Notes: generated by a model from the letters alone, not told the origin. 64,000 nucleotides of DNA from Nocardioides mesophilus (GCF_014395785.1 NZ_CP060713.1:586501-650500), one strand, 5' to 3'; shown: positions 20,090 to 30,179, numbered from the stretch's first letter. Made by a program: numbers and translations.

Positions 20090-20944
20090 TCAGCGGCTCG
20101 GCGACGCTGCGCGTGACCGGAATCTCGGCTGGCAGCGCGGACACCAGAACAGGTTGCGCCCCACCAGCACGTCGGTGCGGACCCGGCTGCCGCAGACGAG
20201 GCAGGCCTGGTCCGTGCGACGGTAGACGTAGACCTCTCCCCCGTGGTCGTCCTGCCGCGGCGCGCGGCCCATCGCCTCGGGCTCGTGCTCCGGACGGACG
20301 GTGTCGATGCGGCCGCTGCGGACGCCGGCGGCCATCAAGGTGACCAGGTCGGCCCACATCGCCTCGAACTGTGAGCGCCGCAACGTGTTGCCCGGGCGCA
20401 GCGGGTGCATCCGGTGCCGGAACAGGACCTCGGCGCGGTAGACGTTGCCGACGCCGGCGAGCACCTGCTGGTCCATGAGCAGCGCCCCGATCGGGGCCCT
20501 GCTGCGGCTGATCCGCGCCCAGGCGCGGCCCGGGTCGGCGTCCTCGCGCAACGGGTCGGGCCCGAGCCGGTCGAGGACGGCGAGCCGCTGGCCGTCGGTG
20601 AGCAGCTCGCACGCGGTCGCGCCGCGCAGGTCGCCGTACGACGCCCGCGCCGAGCCGTTGCCCGACTCGAGGCGCATCCTGACCTGGCCCACCGGCGGCG
20701 GCGCCGGCCCGTCGGCGAGCTCGAAGGTGCCGTAGAGGCCGAGGTGCACGTGCACCCATCGCTCGCCCTCGAACGCGACGAAGAGGTGCTTGCCCCAGGA
20801 CTCGGCGTCGATGAGCCGGGTGCCGTCGAGCACCGAGGCGCTGTCGGCGAAGCGGCCCTGCGGCGACGAGACCGCCACCGTCTGACCGGCGAACCGGCCC
20901 GAGATGCCGTCGGCGAGACGGCGGAGGGTGTGCCCCTCGGGCAC
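20090..20944 (-). CDS. nei: Fpg/Nei-family DNA glycosylase (endonuclease VIII type)
   Basis: A bifunctional DNA glycosylase/AP lyase that removes oxidised bases. The N-terminal VPEGHTLRRLADG supplies the catalytic Pro2 and Glu3 after removal of Met1. The helix-two-turn-helix region contains GALLMDQQVLAGVGNVYRAE, and the C-terminal zinc finger is CLVCGSRV...FWCPRCQ. The 284-residue length and PEGHT rather than PELPE favour the Nei (endonuclease VIII) branch. The GTG start at 20944 is one base after the rpiB stop, so translation is probably coupled, an arrangement known in actinobacteria. Confidence 0.93.
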   Translation of the reverse strand: MPEGHTLRRLADGISGRFAGQTVAVSSPQGRFADSASVLDGTRLIDAESWGKHLFVAFEGERWVHVHLGLYGTFELADGPAPPPVGQVRMRLESGNGSARASYGDLRGATACELLTDGQRLAVLDRLGPDPLREDADPGRAWARISRSRAPIGALLMDQQVLAGVGNVYRAEVLFRHRMHPLRPGNTLRRSQFEAMWADLVTLMAAGVRSGRIDTVRPEHEPEAMGRAPRQDDHGGEVYVYRRTDQACLVCGSRVRTDVLVGRNLFWCPRCQPRFRSRAASPSR

Positions 20945-20945
20945 G

Positions 20946-21458
20946 TCAGGACCCGGCCGGACCGCGACCGAGGGCGGAGTCCGGCAGCGGCGGGAGGTTG
21001 TGGCTCTTCTCGTAGTCGGTCAGCATCGCGATCCGACGGGCGTGCCGCTCCTCGCGGGAGTACGGCGTCGTCAGGAACACCTCGACGAACCGGGTCATGT
21101 CCTCGAGGGTGTGCATCCGACCGCCGACCGAGACCACGTTGGCGGCGTTGTGCTCCCGGGCCAGCCGGGCGGTCTCCTCGCTCCAGACCAGGGCCGCGCG
21201 GACGCCGATGACCTTGTTCGCCGCGATCTGCTCCCCGTTGCCCGAGCCGCCGACCACCACGCCGAGCGCCTCCACCCCGTCGCCCTCGTCGGCGACCACG
21301 CCCTCGGCCGCCCGCAGGCAGAACACCGGGTAGTCGTCGAGGGCGTCGTAGACGAACGGGCCGTGGTCCACCGCTTCGTAGCCCGCGTCGGCGAGCCAGT
21401 TGAGGAGGTGCTCCTTGAGCTCGAGGCCCGCATGGTCGGAGCCGAGGTGAACGCGCAT
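20946..21458 (-). CDS. rpiB: Ribose-5-phosphate isomerase B
   Basis: RpiB interconverts ribose 5-phosphate and ribulose 5-phosphate in the non-oxidative pentose phosphate pathway. The 170-residue product begins MRVHLGSDHAGLELKEHL and carries the signature VVVGGSGNGEQIAANKVIGV and EHNAANVVSVGGR. In this subfamily the catalytic base is a glutamate in the GSGNGE loop instead of the E. coli cysteine, which fits the sequence. ATG at 21458 was chosen over longer frames by homology. nei follows at one base. Confidence 0.96.
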   Translation of the reverse strand: MRVHLGSDHAGLELKEHLLNWLADAGYEAVDHGPFVYDALDDYPVFCLRAAEGVVADEGDGVEALGVVVGGSGNGEQIAANKVIGVRAALVWSEETARLAREHNAANVVSVGGRMHTLEDMTRFVEVFLTTPYSREERHARRIAMLTDYEKSHNLPPLPDSALGRGPAGS

Positions 21459-21505
21459 GTCGTGATTGTTCCACCCGGGTCCCCGGTCCGACGGCGTGGC
21501 CCGGG

Positions 21506-22399
21506 TCAGACCCCGCGCAGGAAGTCCGCGGCCTCGGCGAGCGCCTGCTCCGCGGCGTCGAAGAGCTGCGGGTGCCGCCAGAACCCGTGGATCATCCCGG
21601 GGTACGTCGTCGTCCGGACCGTCCCGCCGTCCGCCGCGATCCGCCGGGCGAGCTCGAGGTCCTCGCCGACCAGCACGTCGTGCTCCGCGACCTGCACCAG
21701 CGTCGGGGGCAGCCCGGCGAAGGAGGAGGCCCGCAGCGGCGCCAGGTCGGGGTGCCGCAGGTCGTCCGGCGTCGCGGCGTACTGCTGCCAGTACCACCGC
21801 GCCTCAGCGGCGCTCAGCGCCTCGTTGTCCTGCTCGTCGTAGGACGCCGCCTGCTGCTCGGGGTCGAGGAACGGGTAGACCAGCACCGCGGCGTCGAAGG
21901 CTCCCGGGTGCCGCAGCGCGGCCACCAGCGCCAGGTTGCCGCCGGCGCTGTCGCCGAGGACCGCCAGCCGCGCGGTCGGCAGCCCGGCGGCGGCGCCGGC
22001 GTCCCGCAGCCACGCCAGCGCTGCGTCGACGTCGTCGGGGGCGGCGGGGAACGGATGCTCCGGAGGCCGCCGGTAGTCGACGGTCAGCACCGCCCTCCCG
22101 GTCCGGTTCGCTAGCCGGCGGGACTGGGCGTCGTGGGTGCCGACCTCGCCGAAGACGAAGCCGCCGCCGTGCAGGAACACCAGCGTGCCGTCGGCGCCGG
22201 CCGGCACGTGCAACCGGCAGCGGACCCCGCCCGCGTCGACGTCCTCGACCCGGTCGACCGGCTCCATGGGCTCGCGACCCGCCTCGGCGAGAGCGGCCCG
22301 CCGTACCTCCGCGACGTCGGCCGGCCCGAAGCCGGGGTCGGCACAGCTCGGCCCGGCCGACCACAGCGCGATGGCCTGCTCGGCCTGCGGGTGCAGCAT
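21506..22399 (-). CDS. Alpha/beta hydrolase (HSL-type esterase)
   Basis: A 297-residue cytoplasmic esterase of the hormone-sensitive-lipase family. The oxyanion motif is LVFLHGGGFVFGEVG, the nucleophile serine lies in LGDSAGGNLAL, the acid is in the EHDVLVGE region and the histidine in GMIHGFW. Substrates are typically short acyl esters, but none can be assigned. ATG at 22399 lies 10 bases after the metG stop, so it is probably in the metG transcript. Length and motifs are complete. Confidence 0.93.
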   Translation of the reverse strand: MLHPQAEQAIALWSAGPSCADPGFGPADVAEVRRAALAEAGREPMEPVDRVEDVDAGGVRCRLHVPAGADGTLVFLHGGGFVFGEVGTHDAQSRRLANRTGRAVLTVDYRRPPEHPFPAAPDDVDAALAWLRDAGAAAGLPTARLAVLGDSAGGNLALVAALRHPGAFDAAVLVYPFLDPEQQAASYDEQDNEALSAAEARWYWQQYAATPDDLRHPDLAPLRASSFAGLPPTLVQVAEHDVLVGEDLELARRIAADGGTVRTTTYPGMIHGFWRHPQLFDAAEQALAEAADFLRGV

Positions 22400-22409
22400 C
22401 GTGTCCGCC

Positions 22410-24227
22410 TCAGGCCCCGAGCCGGGCCAGCTCCTCGTCGACCACGGAGGGGTCGAGCTTGGTGAAGACCGGGGTCGGCTTCGCGACCGGTGTGCCCGCC
22501 GTGATCGGGACGCGGCCCCACGCGGGGCCGCCGGAGTAGTCGCCGGTCAGGATCGGGTAGCCGGGGCCGCCGTCGAGGTCCTCGACCTCCTCGATCCGGG
22601 GCATCGCGGCGATCCGGCCGGCACCGCCCAGCACCCGGTCGACCTCGTTGGCCGAGTGCGGCAGGAACGGCGAGAGGATCAGGTTGCAGTCCGCGACCGC
22701 CTGCGTGACGACGTGCAGGACCGTGCCCAGCCGCTCGCGCTCCTCCTCGGACTTCAGCTTCCATGGCGCCATGTCGGAGACATACTTGTTCACCTCGGCG
22801 ACGGTGCGCATCGCCTCGGCCAGCGCCTGCTTCTGGCGGTGCCGCTCGATCAGCTCGCCGACGGTGGTGAACGTCCGCTCCACGGTGTCCAGCAGCTGCC
22901 GGTCCTCGGCGGTGAGCTCGCCGGCGGCCGGGAGCTCGCCGAAGCTCTTGGCGATCATCGTCGCGGTCCGGTTCACCAGGTTGCCCCAGCCGGCCACCAG
23001 CTCGTCGTTGGTGCGCCGCACGAACTCGGCCCAGGTGAAGTCGCTGTCCTGGTTCTCGGGTCCGGCCGCGGAGATGAAGTAGCGCAGCGCGTCCGGCTGG
23101 TAGCGCTCCAGCACGTCGCGGACGTAGATCACGACCGACTTCGAGGAGGAGAACTTGCGGCCCTCCATCGTGAGGAACTCGCTGGAGACCACCTCGGTCG
23201 GCAGGTTCAGCCGGCCGAACCGGCCCGGCTCGCCGCCCCGGCTGCCGCGGCCGTCGTAGGCCAGCAGCTCGGCCGGCCAGATCTGGGAGTGGAAGGTGAT
23301 GTTGTCCTTGCCCATGAAGTAGTACGACACCGCCTCCGGGTCGTTCCACCACTCGCGCCAGCGGTCGGGCTCGCCGAGGCGGCGCGCCCACTCGATCGAC
23401 GCGGAGAGGTAGCCGATGACGGCGTCGAACCAGACGTAGAGCCGCTTGGCGGGCTGGTCGACCCAGCCCTCGAGCGGCACCGGGATGCCCCAGTCGATGT
23501 CGCGCGTCATCGCCCGCGGGCGGATGTCCTCGAGGATGTTCTGGCTGAACTTGATGACGTTGGGACGCCAGGTGCCCGAGGCCTCACGATCGTCGAGCCA
23601 CGCCTTGAGCGCGTCGGCGAGCGCCGGCAGGTCGAGGAAGAAGTGCTGGGTCTCGACGAACTCCGGCACCTCCCCGTTGATCTTGCTGCGCGGGTTGATC
23701 AGGTCCGTCGGGTCGAGCTGGTTGCCGCAGTTGTCGCACTGGTCGCCGCGGGCGCCGTCGTAGCCGCAGATCGGGCACTCGCCCTCGATGTAGCGGTCCG
23801 GCAGGGTCCGGCCGGTCGACGGCGAGATCGCGCCCTTCGTCGTCTGCTCGACCATGTAGCCGTTGCGGTGCACGGTGGTGAACATCTCCTGCGCCACGGC
23901 GTAGTGGTTCAGCGTCGTGGTGCGGGTGAACAGGTCGTAGCTCAGCCCCAGCTGGGCCAGGTCCTCGACGATGAGGCGGTTGTTGCGGTCGGCCAGCTCC
24001 CGCGCGGTCACCCCGGCGGCATCGGCGGCCACCAGGATCGGGGTGCCGTGCTCGTCGGTCCCGGAGACCATCAGCACGTCGTGCCCGGCCATCCGCATGT
24101 AGCGGCTGAAGACGTCGGAGGGCACGCCGAAACCGGCCACGTGGCCGATGTGGCGCGGACCGTTGGCGTAGGGCCAGGCGACGGCGGACAGCACCCGTCG
24201 ACGGGGCTCGGGGCGGGCGGGGCTCAT
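22410..24227 (-). CDS. metG: Methionine-tRNA ligase
   Basis: MetG charges initiator and elongator tRNA-Met. The 605-residue product has the HIGH motif in [13 protein letters not shown] near the N-terminus, a zinc knuckle [20 protein letters not shown], and the KMSKS equivalent in [14 protein letters not shown]. The helical anticodon-binding domain follows. There is no C-terminal tRNA-binding domain, as usual for the actinobacterial form. ATG at 24227. The esterase gene is 10 bases downstream. Confidence 0.97.
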   Translation of the reverse strand: MSPARPEPRRRVLSAVAWPYANGPRHIGHVAGFGVPSDVFSRYMRMAGHDVLMVSGTDEHGTPILVAADAAGVTARELADRNNRLIVEDLAQLGLSYDLFTRTTTLNHYAVAQEMFTTVHRNGYMVEQTTKGAISPSTGRTLPDRYIEGECPICGYDGARGDQCDNCGNQLDPTDLINPRSKINGEVPEFVETQHFFLDLPALADALKAWLDDREASGTWRPNVIKFSQNILEDIRPRAMTRDIDWGIPVPLEGWVDQPAKRLYVWFDAVIGYLSASIEWARRLGEPDRWREWWNDPEAVSYYFMGKDNITFHSQIWPAELLAYDGRGSRGGEPGRFGRLNLPTEVVSSEFLTMEGRKFSSSKSVVIYVRDVLERYQPDALRYFISAAGPENQDSDFTWAEFVRRTNDELVAGWGNLVNRTATMIAKSFGELPAAGELTAEDRQLLDTVERTFTTVGELIERHRQKQALAEAMRTVAEVNKYVSDMAPWKLKSEEERERLGTVLHVVTQAVADCNLILSPFLPHSANEVDRVLGGAGRIAAMPRIEEVEDLDGGPGYPILTGDYSGGPAWGRVPITAGTPVAKPTPVFTKLDPSVVDEELARLGA

Positions 24228-24288
24228 GCGTTGATCCTATGAGCCGCGGCAACGCAATTCCGCCACGGCACCCGCCCGCGGACCTGCG

Positions 24289-24920
24289 TCAGGAGAAGTC
24301 GGGGCCCTTGTCGCGGCTGCGCTTGAGCTCGTAGAAGCCGGGGGTGGCGGCGACGAGCAGCACGCCGTCCCAGAGCTTCCCGGCGTCCTCGCTCTTGGGG
24401 CGGGGGTCACCACCGGCCCGAAGAACGCGACACCCTCGACGGAGATCACCGGGGTGCCGACCTCCTGGCCCACCTGGTCCATGCCGGAGTGGTGGGACTT
24501 CTTGAGGTCCTCGTCGTAGGCGGTGGAGTCCATGGCGTCGGCCAGCGACGTGGGGAGCCCGACCTCGGCGAGGGACTCCTCGACCAGACCGCGGTCGATC
24601 GAGCGGCCCTCGAGGTGGATCCGGTTGCCCATCGCGGTGTAGAGCGGCAGCAGCACGTCGTCGCCCTCGGCCTGCGCGGCGGCGATCGCGACGCGCACCG
24701 GGCCCCAGGCGGGCTCGAGCATCTTCCGGTAGTCCTCGGGGATGTCCTTGTCGCTGTTGAGGTAGGCGAGGCTCATCACGTGGAAGCTCGGGGCGATGCG
24801 GCGTACCTTCGCCACCTCCAGCAGCCAGCGCGAGCTCATCCAGGCCCAGGGACACAGCGGGTCGAACCAGAAGTCGACGGGGGTGCGGTCCTGCTCGGGC
24901 ATGGCAATGGTGTCGGTCAT
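24289..24920 (-). CDS. Mycothiol-dependent thiol oxidoreductase, Rv2466c-like (frameshifted)
   Basis: A DsbA-like protein closely resembling M. tuberculosis Rv2466c, a mycothiol-dependent reductase. It begins MTDTIAMPEQDRTPVDFWFD, with active-site segment LCPWAW at residues 22-27. Rv2466c has CPWC, so only one active-site cysteine (C23) is kept here. ATG at 24920 follows GAGGAG. As read, the frame shifts at about 24396-24406, in the run CCCCCGCCCC. The expected C-terminus (KSEDAGKLWDG... to RDKGPDFS) continues in the neighbouring frame and stops at 24289, while the unshifted frame runs to 24237 with an unrelated tail. One missing C would restore it. It is divergent from pepN. Either a sequence error or a recent mutation. 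Confidence 0.8.
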
Positions 24921-25025
24921 GTGCAACTCCTCGTGGGTGCTGAAAAGTTCGCGGTTCGTACCGTCCTTGGTGAACGAGCGGTAACGATTCGTTTATTCCC
25001 ACAATCGGGTGACAGGATGCCTCTC

Positions 25026-27616
25026 ATGCCTGGAACCAACCTGACCCGGGACGAGGCCGCCCAGCGCGCTGCCCTCCTGGACGTCGAGTCCTACGCCGTG
25101 GACCTGGACCTCACCACCGGCAGCACCACCACCTTCGGCTCGACCACCGTCGTGAGGTTCCGGGCCGAGCCCGGGCCGGGACGTTCGTCGACCTGGTCGG
25201 CGCCACCGTGCACCAGGTGTCCCTCAACGGGAGCGCGCTGGACCCCGCCGCGGTCTACGCCGACAGCCGGATCCGGCTCGAGGACCTCGCAGCCGAGAAC
25301 GAGCTGCGCGTCGTCGCGGACATGCGCTACAGCCACACCGGCGAGGGCCTGCACCGCTTCGTGGACCCCGCGGACGACCGGGTCTACCTCTACTCGCAGT
25401 TCGAGGTGCCGGACAGCCGCCGGGTCTTCGCCAGCTTCGAGCAGCCGGACCTGAAGGCGGTCTTCACCTTCACCGTGAAGGCGCCCGCGCACTGGAAGGT
25501 CGTCTCGGTCGCTGCCACCCCGGCACCGGTCGCCGCCGGCGACGGCACCGCGGTGTGGAGGTTCCCGGCCACCGAGCGGCTGTCCACCTACGTCACGGCG
25601 ATCGTGGCCGGTGAGTACCACGAGGTGCTCGACACCTACGTCGGCAAGCACGGGGAGATCCCGCTCGGCCACTACTGCCGCCAGTCGGTCGCGCCGTACC
25701 TCGACATCGAGGAGCTGGTGCTGATCACCAAGCAGGGCTTCGAGTTCTTCGAGGAGCTCTTCGACTACCCGTACCCGTTCCACAAGTACGACCAGCTCTA
25801 CGTGCCCGAGTTCAACAACGGCGCGATGGAGAACGCCGGCTGCGTCACGCTGCGCGACGAGTACCTCCCCCGCAGCCGGCAGGCCCGCTGGTTCTACGAG
25901 CAGCGCGCCAACACGATCCTGCACGAGATGGCGCACATGTGGTTCGGCGACCTGGTCACCATGAAGTGGTGGGACGACCTCTGGCTCAACGAGTCGTTCG
26001 CCGAGTGGGCGGCCACGCACGCCTCCACCCAGGCCACGAACTACGCCGAGGCCTGGACCGGCTTCGCGAACAGCCGCAAGAACTGGGCCTACCGCCAGGA
26101 CCAGCTGCCGTCCACGCACCCTATCGCGGCGGACAACCACGACCTCGAGGCCGTGGAGGTCAACTTCGACGGGATCACCTACGCCAAGGGTGCCTCCGCG
26201 CTCAAGCAGCTGGTGGCCTACGTGGGGCTCGAGGAGTTCACCGCCGGCCTGCGGGAGTACTTCAAGAAGCACGCCTTCGGCAACAGCGAGTTCAGCGACC
26301 TGCTGGGCGCGCTCGAGGCCACCTCCGGCCGCGACCTGCACTCCTGGGCCGAGGCGTGGCTGCAGACCTCCGGCGTGAACACGCTGGCCGCGCAGTTCGA
26401 GCTCGACGAGCAGGGCGCCTACCGATCCTTCGCGGTGCGCCAGCACGCGGCGGCGGAGTTCCCGACGCTGCGCCCCCACCGCATCGGCATCGGCCTCTAC
26501 GACCGCGTGGAGGGCCGGCTGGTCCGCCGTACGACCGTCGAGACCGACGTGGTCGGCGAGCTCACCGAGGTCGCCGGTCTGGTCGGGGAGACCCAGCCGG
26601 ACCTGCTGCTGCTCAACGACGGCGACCTCAGCTACGCCAAGATCCGCCTCGACGACCGCTCGCTGGTCACCGTGCGCGACTCGGTGCGCGTCCTCGACGA
26701 CTCGCTGGCCCGGGCGCTGTGCTGGTCGGCCGCGTGGGACATGACCCGCGACGCCGAGATGGCCGCCGGGGACTTCGTGACGATGGTGCTCGGCGGTCTC
26801 GCCGCCGAGACCGACGGCACCGCGGTCAAGCAGCTGCCGGTCTACGTGCAGATCGCGATCGAGCAGCTCACGCACCCCACCAAGCGCGACGCGCTGCGCA
26901 CCCGCTGGGAGCAGGGGCTGCGCGAGATCCTGGAGTCGGCCGAGCCGGGCAGCGACAACCAGCTCACGTTCATGAAGGTGTTCGCCGGTACGACGGGCAA
27001 GCGGATCCCGCCCTCGTCGTACTCCGGCGCCGGCCGCAGTCCCGAGGCGATGCGCTTCATGACCGGTCTGCTCGACGGCAGCGTCGTCCTCGACGGTCTC
27101 GACGTGGACACCGACATGCGCTGGACGCTGCTGACCGCGCTCGCCTCCACCGGGGCGGTGGACCGGGCCCGGCTCGAGCACGAGCTCGCGCAGGACCACA
27201 CCAGCTCGGGCCGCGAGAAGGCCGCTGCCGCGATCGCCGCGCTTCCCGACGCCGAGGCCAAGGAGCACTCCTGGCGCCAGGGCGCGGTGGACGAGGGCGT
27301 CCCCAACGAGACCCAGCGGCACATCGCCTACATCTGGGACACGGCCGGCCAGCAGGAGCTGATCGCGCCGTACCTCGAGAAGTACCTCACGGTCGCGGAC
27401 ACCATCTGGGAGGACCTCGGCACCCAGATCGCCTCCACCGCGCTGGAGTACATGTTCCCGCGCGTGCTCACCAGCCAGGAGACCCTCGACCGGGTCGACG
27501 CCTGGCTCGAGAGCTCCTCGGCGAACCCGGCCGCCAAGCGCTACGTGCGGGAGGGCCGCGCCGACATCGTCCGGGCGCTGGCCGCCCAGGCGTTCGACGG
27601 CCCCACCGAGGGCTGA
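25026..27616 (+). CDS. pepN: Aminopeptidase N, M1 family (frameshift near the start)
   Basis: A cytoplasmic zinc aminopeptidase of about 860 residues. The N-terminus MPGTNLTRDEAAQRAALLD starts at 25026. At 25171-25181 (run CCCGGGCCGGG) the frame slips by one base, and the rest of the protein is in the adjacent frame, open from GTG 25208 to 27616. That part contains the exopeptidase motif NNGAMENAG, the zinc site HEMAHMWFGD with the second glutamate in WLNESFAEW, and the ERAP1-like C-terminal domain. An added G would give EPGAGTFVDLV across the join. Starting at 25208 would delete the first beta-strands. A strong hairpin follows the stop. Confidence 0.88.
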
Positions 27617-27634
27617 CCCCGGCCTCACGAAAGT

Positions 27635-27674
27635 CGAAGCGCCCCGTCTCCCGTGAGGGAGGCGGGGCGCTTCG
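27635..27674. terminator. 18-bp stem hairpin between pepN and DUF5130 gene
   Basis: The left arm at 27635-27652 and the right arm at 27657-27674 pair over 18 positions with one G-T wobble around a GTGA tetraloop. It lies between convergent genes and likely terminates both. Confidence 0.8.
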
Positions 27675-27697
27675 GCGTCCGGGGCCGGGCGGTCCGG

Positions 27698-28090
27698 TCA
27701 GGGAGTCTGCTCCGCGTGGAGCATCGTGGGCCGGCGCGCGTGCTCGGCGAGCTGGAGCACGCCGCGCTTGATGCCGCCGACCAGGTCCCCGGCGGCGAAC
27801 GCGGTCTCCATGGACATCACCGCGAGCCGGACCTCCGCGTCGTCGAGCACGCGTCGGGCCTCGGTCCCGGTCACCACCTCGACGATGCGGGCGGCCGGGT
27901 CCACCATGACCAGCACCGACCGGGCCGGCGCCACGAGCGCGGCGTGCAGCCGCTCGGCGAAGGGGCGGGTCTCCCCGTCGGACGCGCCGACGTAGACGGA
28001 GAACTCGAAGCGGCACATCGTCTCCGCGTCGCGGATGGCCTTGTCGATCTCGTGCCGCTGTGCGGCCGAGAAGGCGTCACCACCGGCCAC
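27698..28090 (-). CDS. DUF5130 / TPM-like small protein
   Basis: A 130-residue cytoplasmic protein whose central part (RHEIDKAIRDAETMCRFEFS, then VLVMVDPAARIVEVVTG) fits the DUF5130/TPM-fold family of actinobacteria. The function is unknown. GTG at 28090 gives VAGGDAFSAAQRHEIDKAI. It overlaps the end of the upstream membrane protein gene by 14 bases, so the two are co-expressed. It converges on pepN. Confidence 0.75.
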   Translation of the reverse strand: MAGGDAFSAAQRHEIDKAIRDAETMCRFEFSVYVGASDGETRPFAERLHAALVAPARSVLVMVDPAARIVEVVTGTEARRVLDDAEVRLAVMSMETAFAAGDLVGGIKRGVLQLAEHARRPTMLHAEQTP

Positions 28091-28454
28091 TGGAGCCTCC
28101 CCGTCCACCGGAGGTCTCGAGGGTCTCGGGAGCCACCTCGTCGGCCTTGCGCAGCCCGTCACGGGGGCCGCCGAACCACTCGGGCTCGTTGTGCCACGAG
28201 GAGCCCGGGTGGTAGCCCTGCTCGCTCTTGCCGAGCGAGGGCAGCCACGCCAGCAGGGTGATCAGCAGGAACAGCGCACCGGGGATCAGCACCAGCACGA
28301 TGAGGAAGTTGAGGGGCGAGACCTCCGGCGGCGTCGCCCACTGCTCCGGTGGGGCGGCGAGCGCCGGGGTGGCGGCGAGGAGCAGGACCGCGGGCGTCAG
28401 GGCGACCGCGCGGGTGGCTCGACGTACGACGGTCGGAGCAGGGTGGCTGATCAC
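28077..28454 (-). CDS. Small membrane protein of unknown function
   Basis: A 125-residue protein from a GTG start. The first 35 residues look like a signal sequence (RAVALTPAVLLLAATPALAA). A second helix, NFLIVLVLIPGALFLLITLL, follows at about 50-70, then a hydrophilic cytoplasmic tail with SEQGYHPGSSWHNEPEWFGG. I do not recognise the family. Its end overlaps the DUF5130 gene by 14 bases. It is divergent from the MscS gene with a 60-base gap. Confidence 0.7.
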   Translation of the reverse strand: MISHPAPTVVRRATRAVALTPAVLLLAATPALAAPPEQWATPPEVSPLNFLIVLVLIPGALFLLITLLAWLPSLGKSEQGYHPGSSWHNEPEWFGGPRDGLRKADEVAPETLETSGGRGGSSGRW

Positions 28455-28514
28455 ACAGGCAAGGGTAGCGAACTCCGGTTGAGGTGCTTGACGGCGTCTC
28501 GCTACTGTCGCGGG

Positions 28515-29546
28515 ATGCCCTTTCTCGACGTCAAACCCGCCTGCGAGCAGACGGATGGGTGGTGCCTGTGGGTGGAGGAGCAGACCCACAACATCTGGCT
28601 CGCCAAGGCCTCGGACTGGTTGGTGGTCAAGCCCTTGGTCCTGCTCAGCCTGCTCGTCATCGCGCTGGTGGTGCGCTGGCTGGTGCACCGGCTGATCGAC
28701 CGGCTGGCCCAGCGGGCCGCCGAGGGGCTGCCGAGCCCGGTGCTGCGGCACAGGGGCACCGGCAGCGCCGAGACGACGGTGGCCCCGGCCATGGTCAGCG
28801 GACGTCGGGTGCAGCGCGCCGAGACGATGGGCTCGCTGCTCAAGAGCATCGCCTCGATCGTGATCTTCACGATCACCGCCATCACCGCGATCGCCGAGGT
28901 GGGCTACCCGGTCGGGCCGCTGATCGCCTCCGCGGGGATCGTCGGGGTGGCGCTGGGCTTCGGCGCGCAGAGCCTGGTCAAGGACTTCCTGTCCGGGATC
29001 TTCATGATCTTCGAGGACCAGTACGGCGTCGGGGACGTCGTGGACCTCGGGGAGGCCGTGGGCACCGTGGAGGCGGTCGGGCTGCGGGTCAGCCGGCTCC
29101 GCGACGTGGAGGGCACCGTCTGGTACGTCCGCAACGGCGAGATCCTCCGGGTCGGCAACCAGAGCCAGAACTGGGCGCGCACCGTCATCGACGTGCCGGT
29201 CTCCCACGAGGAGGACCTCTACCGGGTCCAGGACGTGCTGCGCGAGGTCGCGCACGGCGTCTGGGAGGACGAGGAGTTCAAACCGGTGATCATCGAGGAG
29301 CCGGAGGTCTGGGGCGTGCAGGAGATGACCCCGGACTGGATCACCGTGCGGGTGACGCTGAAGACCGCTCCCCTGGAGCAATGGGCGGTCGCCCGCGAGC
29401 TGCGCGAGCGGATCAAGGCGCGCTTCGACGTGGAGGGCATCGAGCTGGCCCGGCCGGCACGGGTGCTGATCCACCGCGAGCAGCGCGCGCACGCGACCTT
29501 GGCGGCGACCGGGCCGGACGTCGCGACCGGCTCGACCGAGGGCTGA
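28515..29546 (+). CDS. MscS-family mechanosensitive ion channel
   Basis: A 343-residue channel that would release solutes on hypo-osmotic shock. Three membrane segments are visible: about residues 30-60 (VVKPLVLLSLLVIALVVRWL), 105-125 and the pore helix 130-165 (GIVGVALGFGAQSLVKDF), the last with the Gly/Ala packing pattern of MscS TM3. The MscS beta-domain (DVVDLGEAVGTVEAVGLRVS) and C-terminal alpha/beta domain follow. It is similar in length to E. coli MscS plus a short tail. ATG at 28515. No obvious operon partner. Confidence 0.93.
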   Translation: MPFLDVKPACEQTDGWCLWVEEQTHNIWLAKASDWLVVKPLVLLSLLVIALVVRWLVHRLIDRLAQRAAEGLPSPVLRHRGTGSAETTVAPAMVSGRRVQRAETMGSLLKSIASIVIFTITAITAIAEVGYPVGPLIASAGIVGVALGFGAQSLVKDFLSGIFMIFEDQYGVGDVVDLGEAVGTVEAVGLRVSRLRDVEGTVWYVRNGEILRVGNQSQNWARTVIDVPVSHEEDLYRVQDVLREVAHGVWEDEEFKPVIIEEPEVWGVQEMTPDWITVRVTLKTAPLEQWAVARELRERIKARFDVEGIELARPARVLIHREQRAHATLAATGPDVATGSTEG

Positions 29547-29579
29547 CCCGGACGGTCGGCCCCGCCCCGGGTCCTCCGG

Positions 29580-29652
29580 GGACGTCATGCGTCCGGGCGG
29601 GCCATACGCCTCGATCCGCATGACGTCCGGCGAGACGTCATACGGATCGAGG
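29580..29652. repeat. Three-armed GACGTCAT palindromic element
   Basis: The element holds three copies of GACGTCAT in alternating orientation. The middle arm (29609-29627) pairs with 29634-29652 over 19 positions with one mismatch and a 6-base loop. It can alternatively pair with the first arm 29580-29591 over 12 perfect positions. The two hairpins exclude each other. It lies between the convergent MscS and OsmC genes and shares its core with the 10590-10639 element. Confidence 0.7.
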
Positions 29653-29664
29653 GGTCGGTCGCAC

Positions 29665-30090
29665 TCAGGCGAGCGTGGCGTCCAGGGTGATCGTGGTGCC
29701 GGTCAGCGCCTGGGAGACCGGGCAGTTCTTCTTGGCGTTCTCGGCGTGCTCGGCGAACGCGGCCGCGTCGACGCCCTCGACGCTGGCGTTGACGGTCAGG
29801 TGGATGCCGGTGATGCCGGTACCGGGCTGGAAGGTCACCTCGGCCTTGGTGTCCAGCGACTGCGGCGGGGTGCCGTTCTGCGCCAGCATGTTCGAGAGCG
29901 CCATCGAGTAGCAGGCGGAGTGAGCGGCGCCGATCAGCTCCTCCGGGCTGGTCTTGCCGTTGGCGGCCTCGGCCCGCGCGGGCCAGGACACGTCGTACGT
30001 GCCGATCCCGGAGGACTCGAGGGTCACCTTCCCGGCGCCCTCCATCAGGGAGCCCTCCCAGTGGGTGGTGGCGGTGCGAGTCGTCGCCAT
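29665..30090 (-). CDS. OsmC/Ohr-family peroxiredoxin-like protein
   Basis: A 141-residue OsmC-family protein, a thiol-dependent hydroperoxide reductase. The two redox cysteines are present in AHSACYSMAL and KKNCPVSQAL. Family members reduce organic hydroperoxides with lipoylated or other thiol donors. The sequence TATTHWEGSLMEGAGKVTLE at the N-terminus suggests the OsmC rather than the Ohr branch. ATG at 30090 follows GGAGAA. It is divergent from the truncated globin gene with 89 bases between starts. Confidence 0.92.
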   Translation of the reverse strand: MATTRTATTHWEGSLMEGAGKVTLESSGIGTYDVSWPARAEAANGKTSPEELIGAAHSACYSMALSNMLAQNGTPPQSLDTKAEVTFQPGTGITGIHLTVNASVEGVDAAAFAEHAENAKKNCPVSQALTGTTITLDATLA

Positions 30091-30179
30091 GCGTCGTTCT
30101 CCTTCGTGCTCGGGGTCCCGGTACGGGTGTCACCGGGGGGTTCGTCCCCGACTCTTGCCGGGATGGGGACAATAGACAA

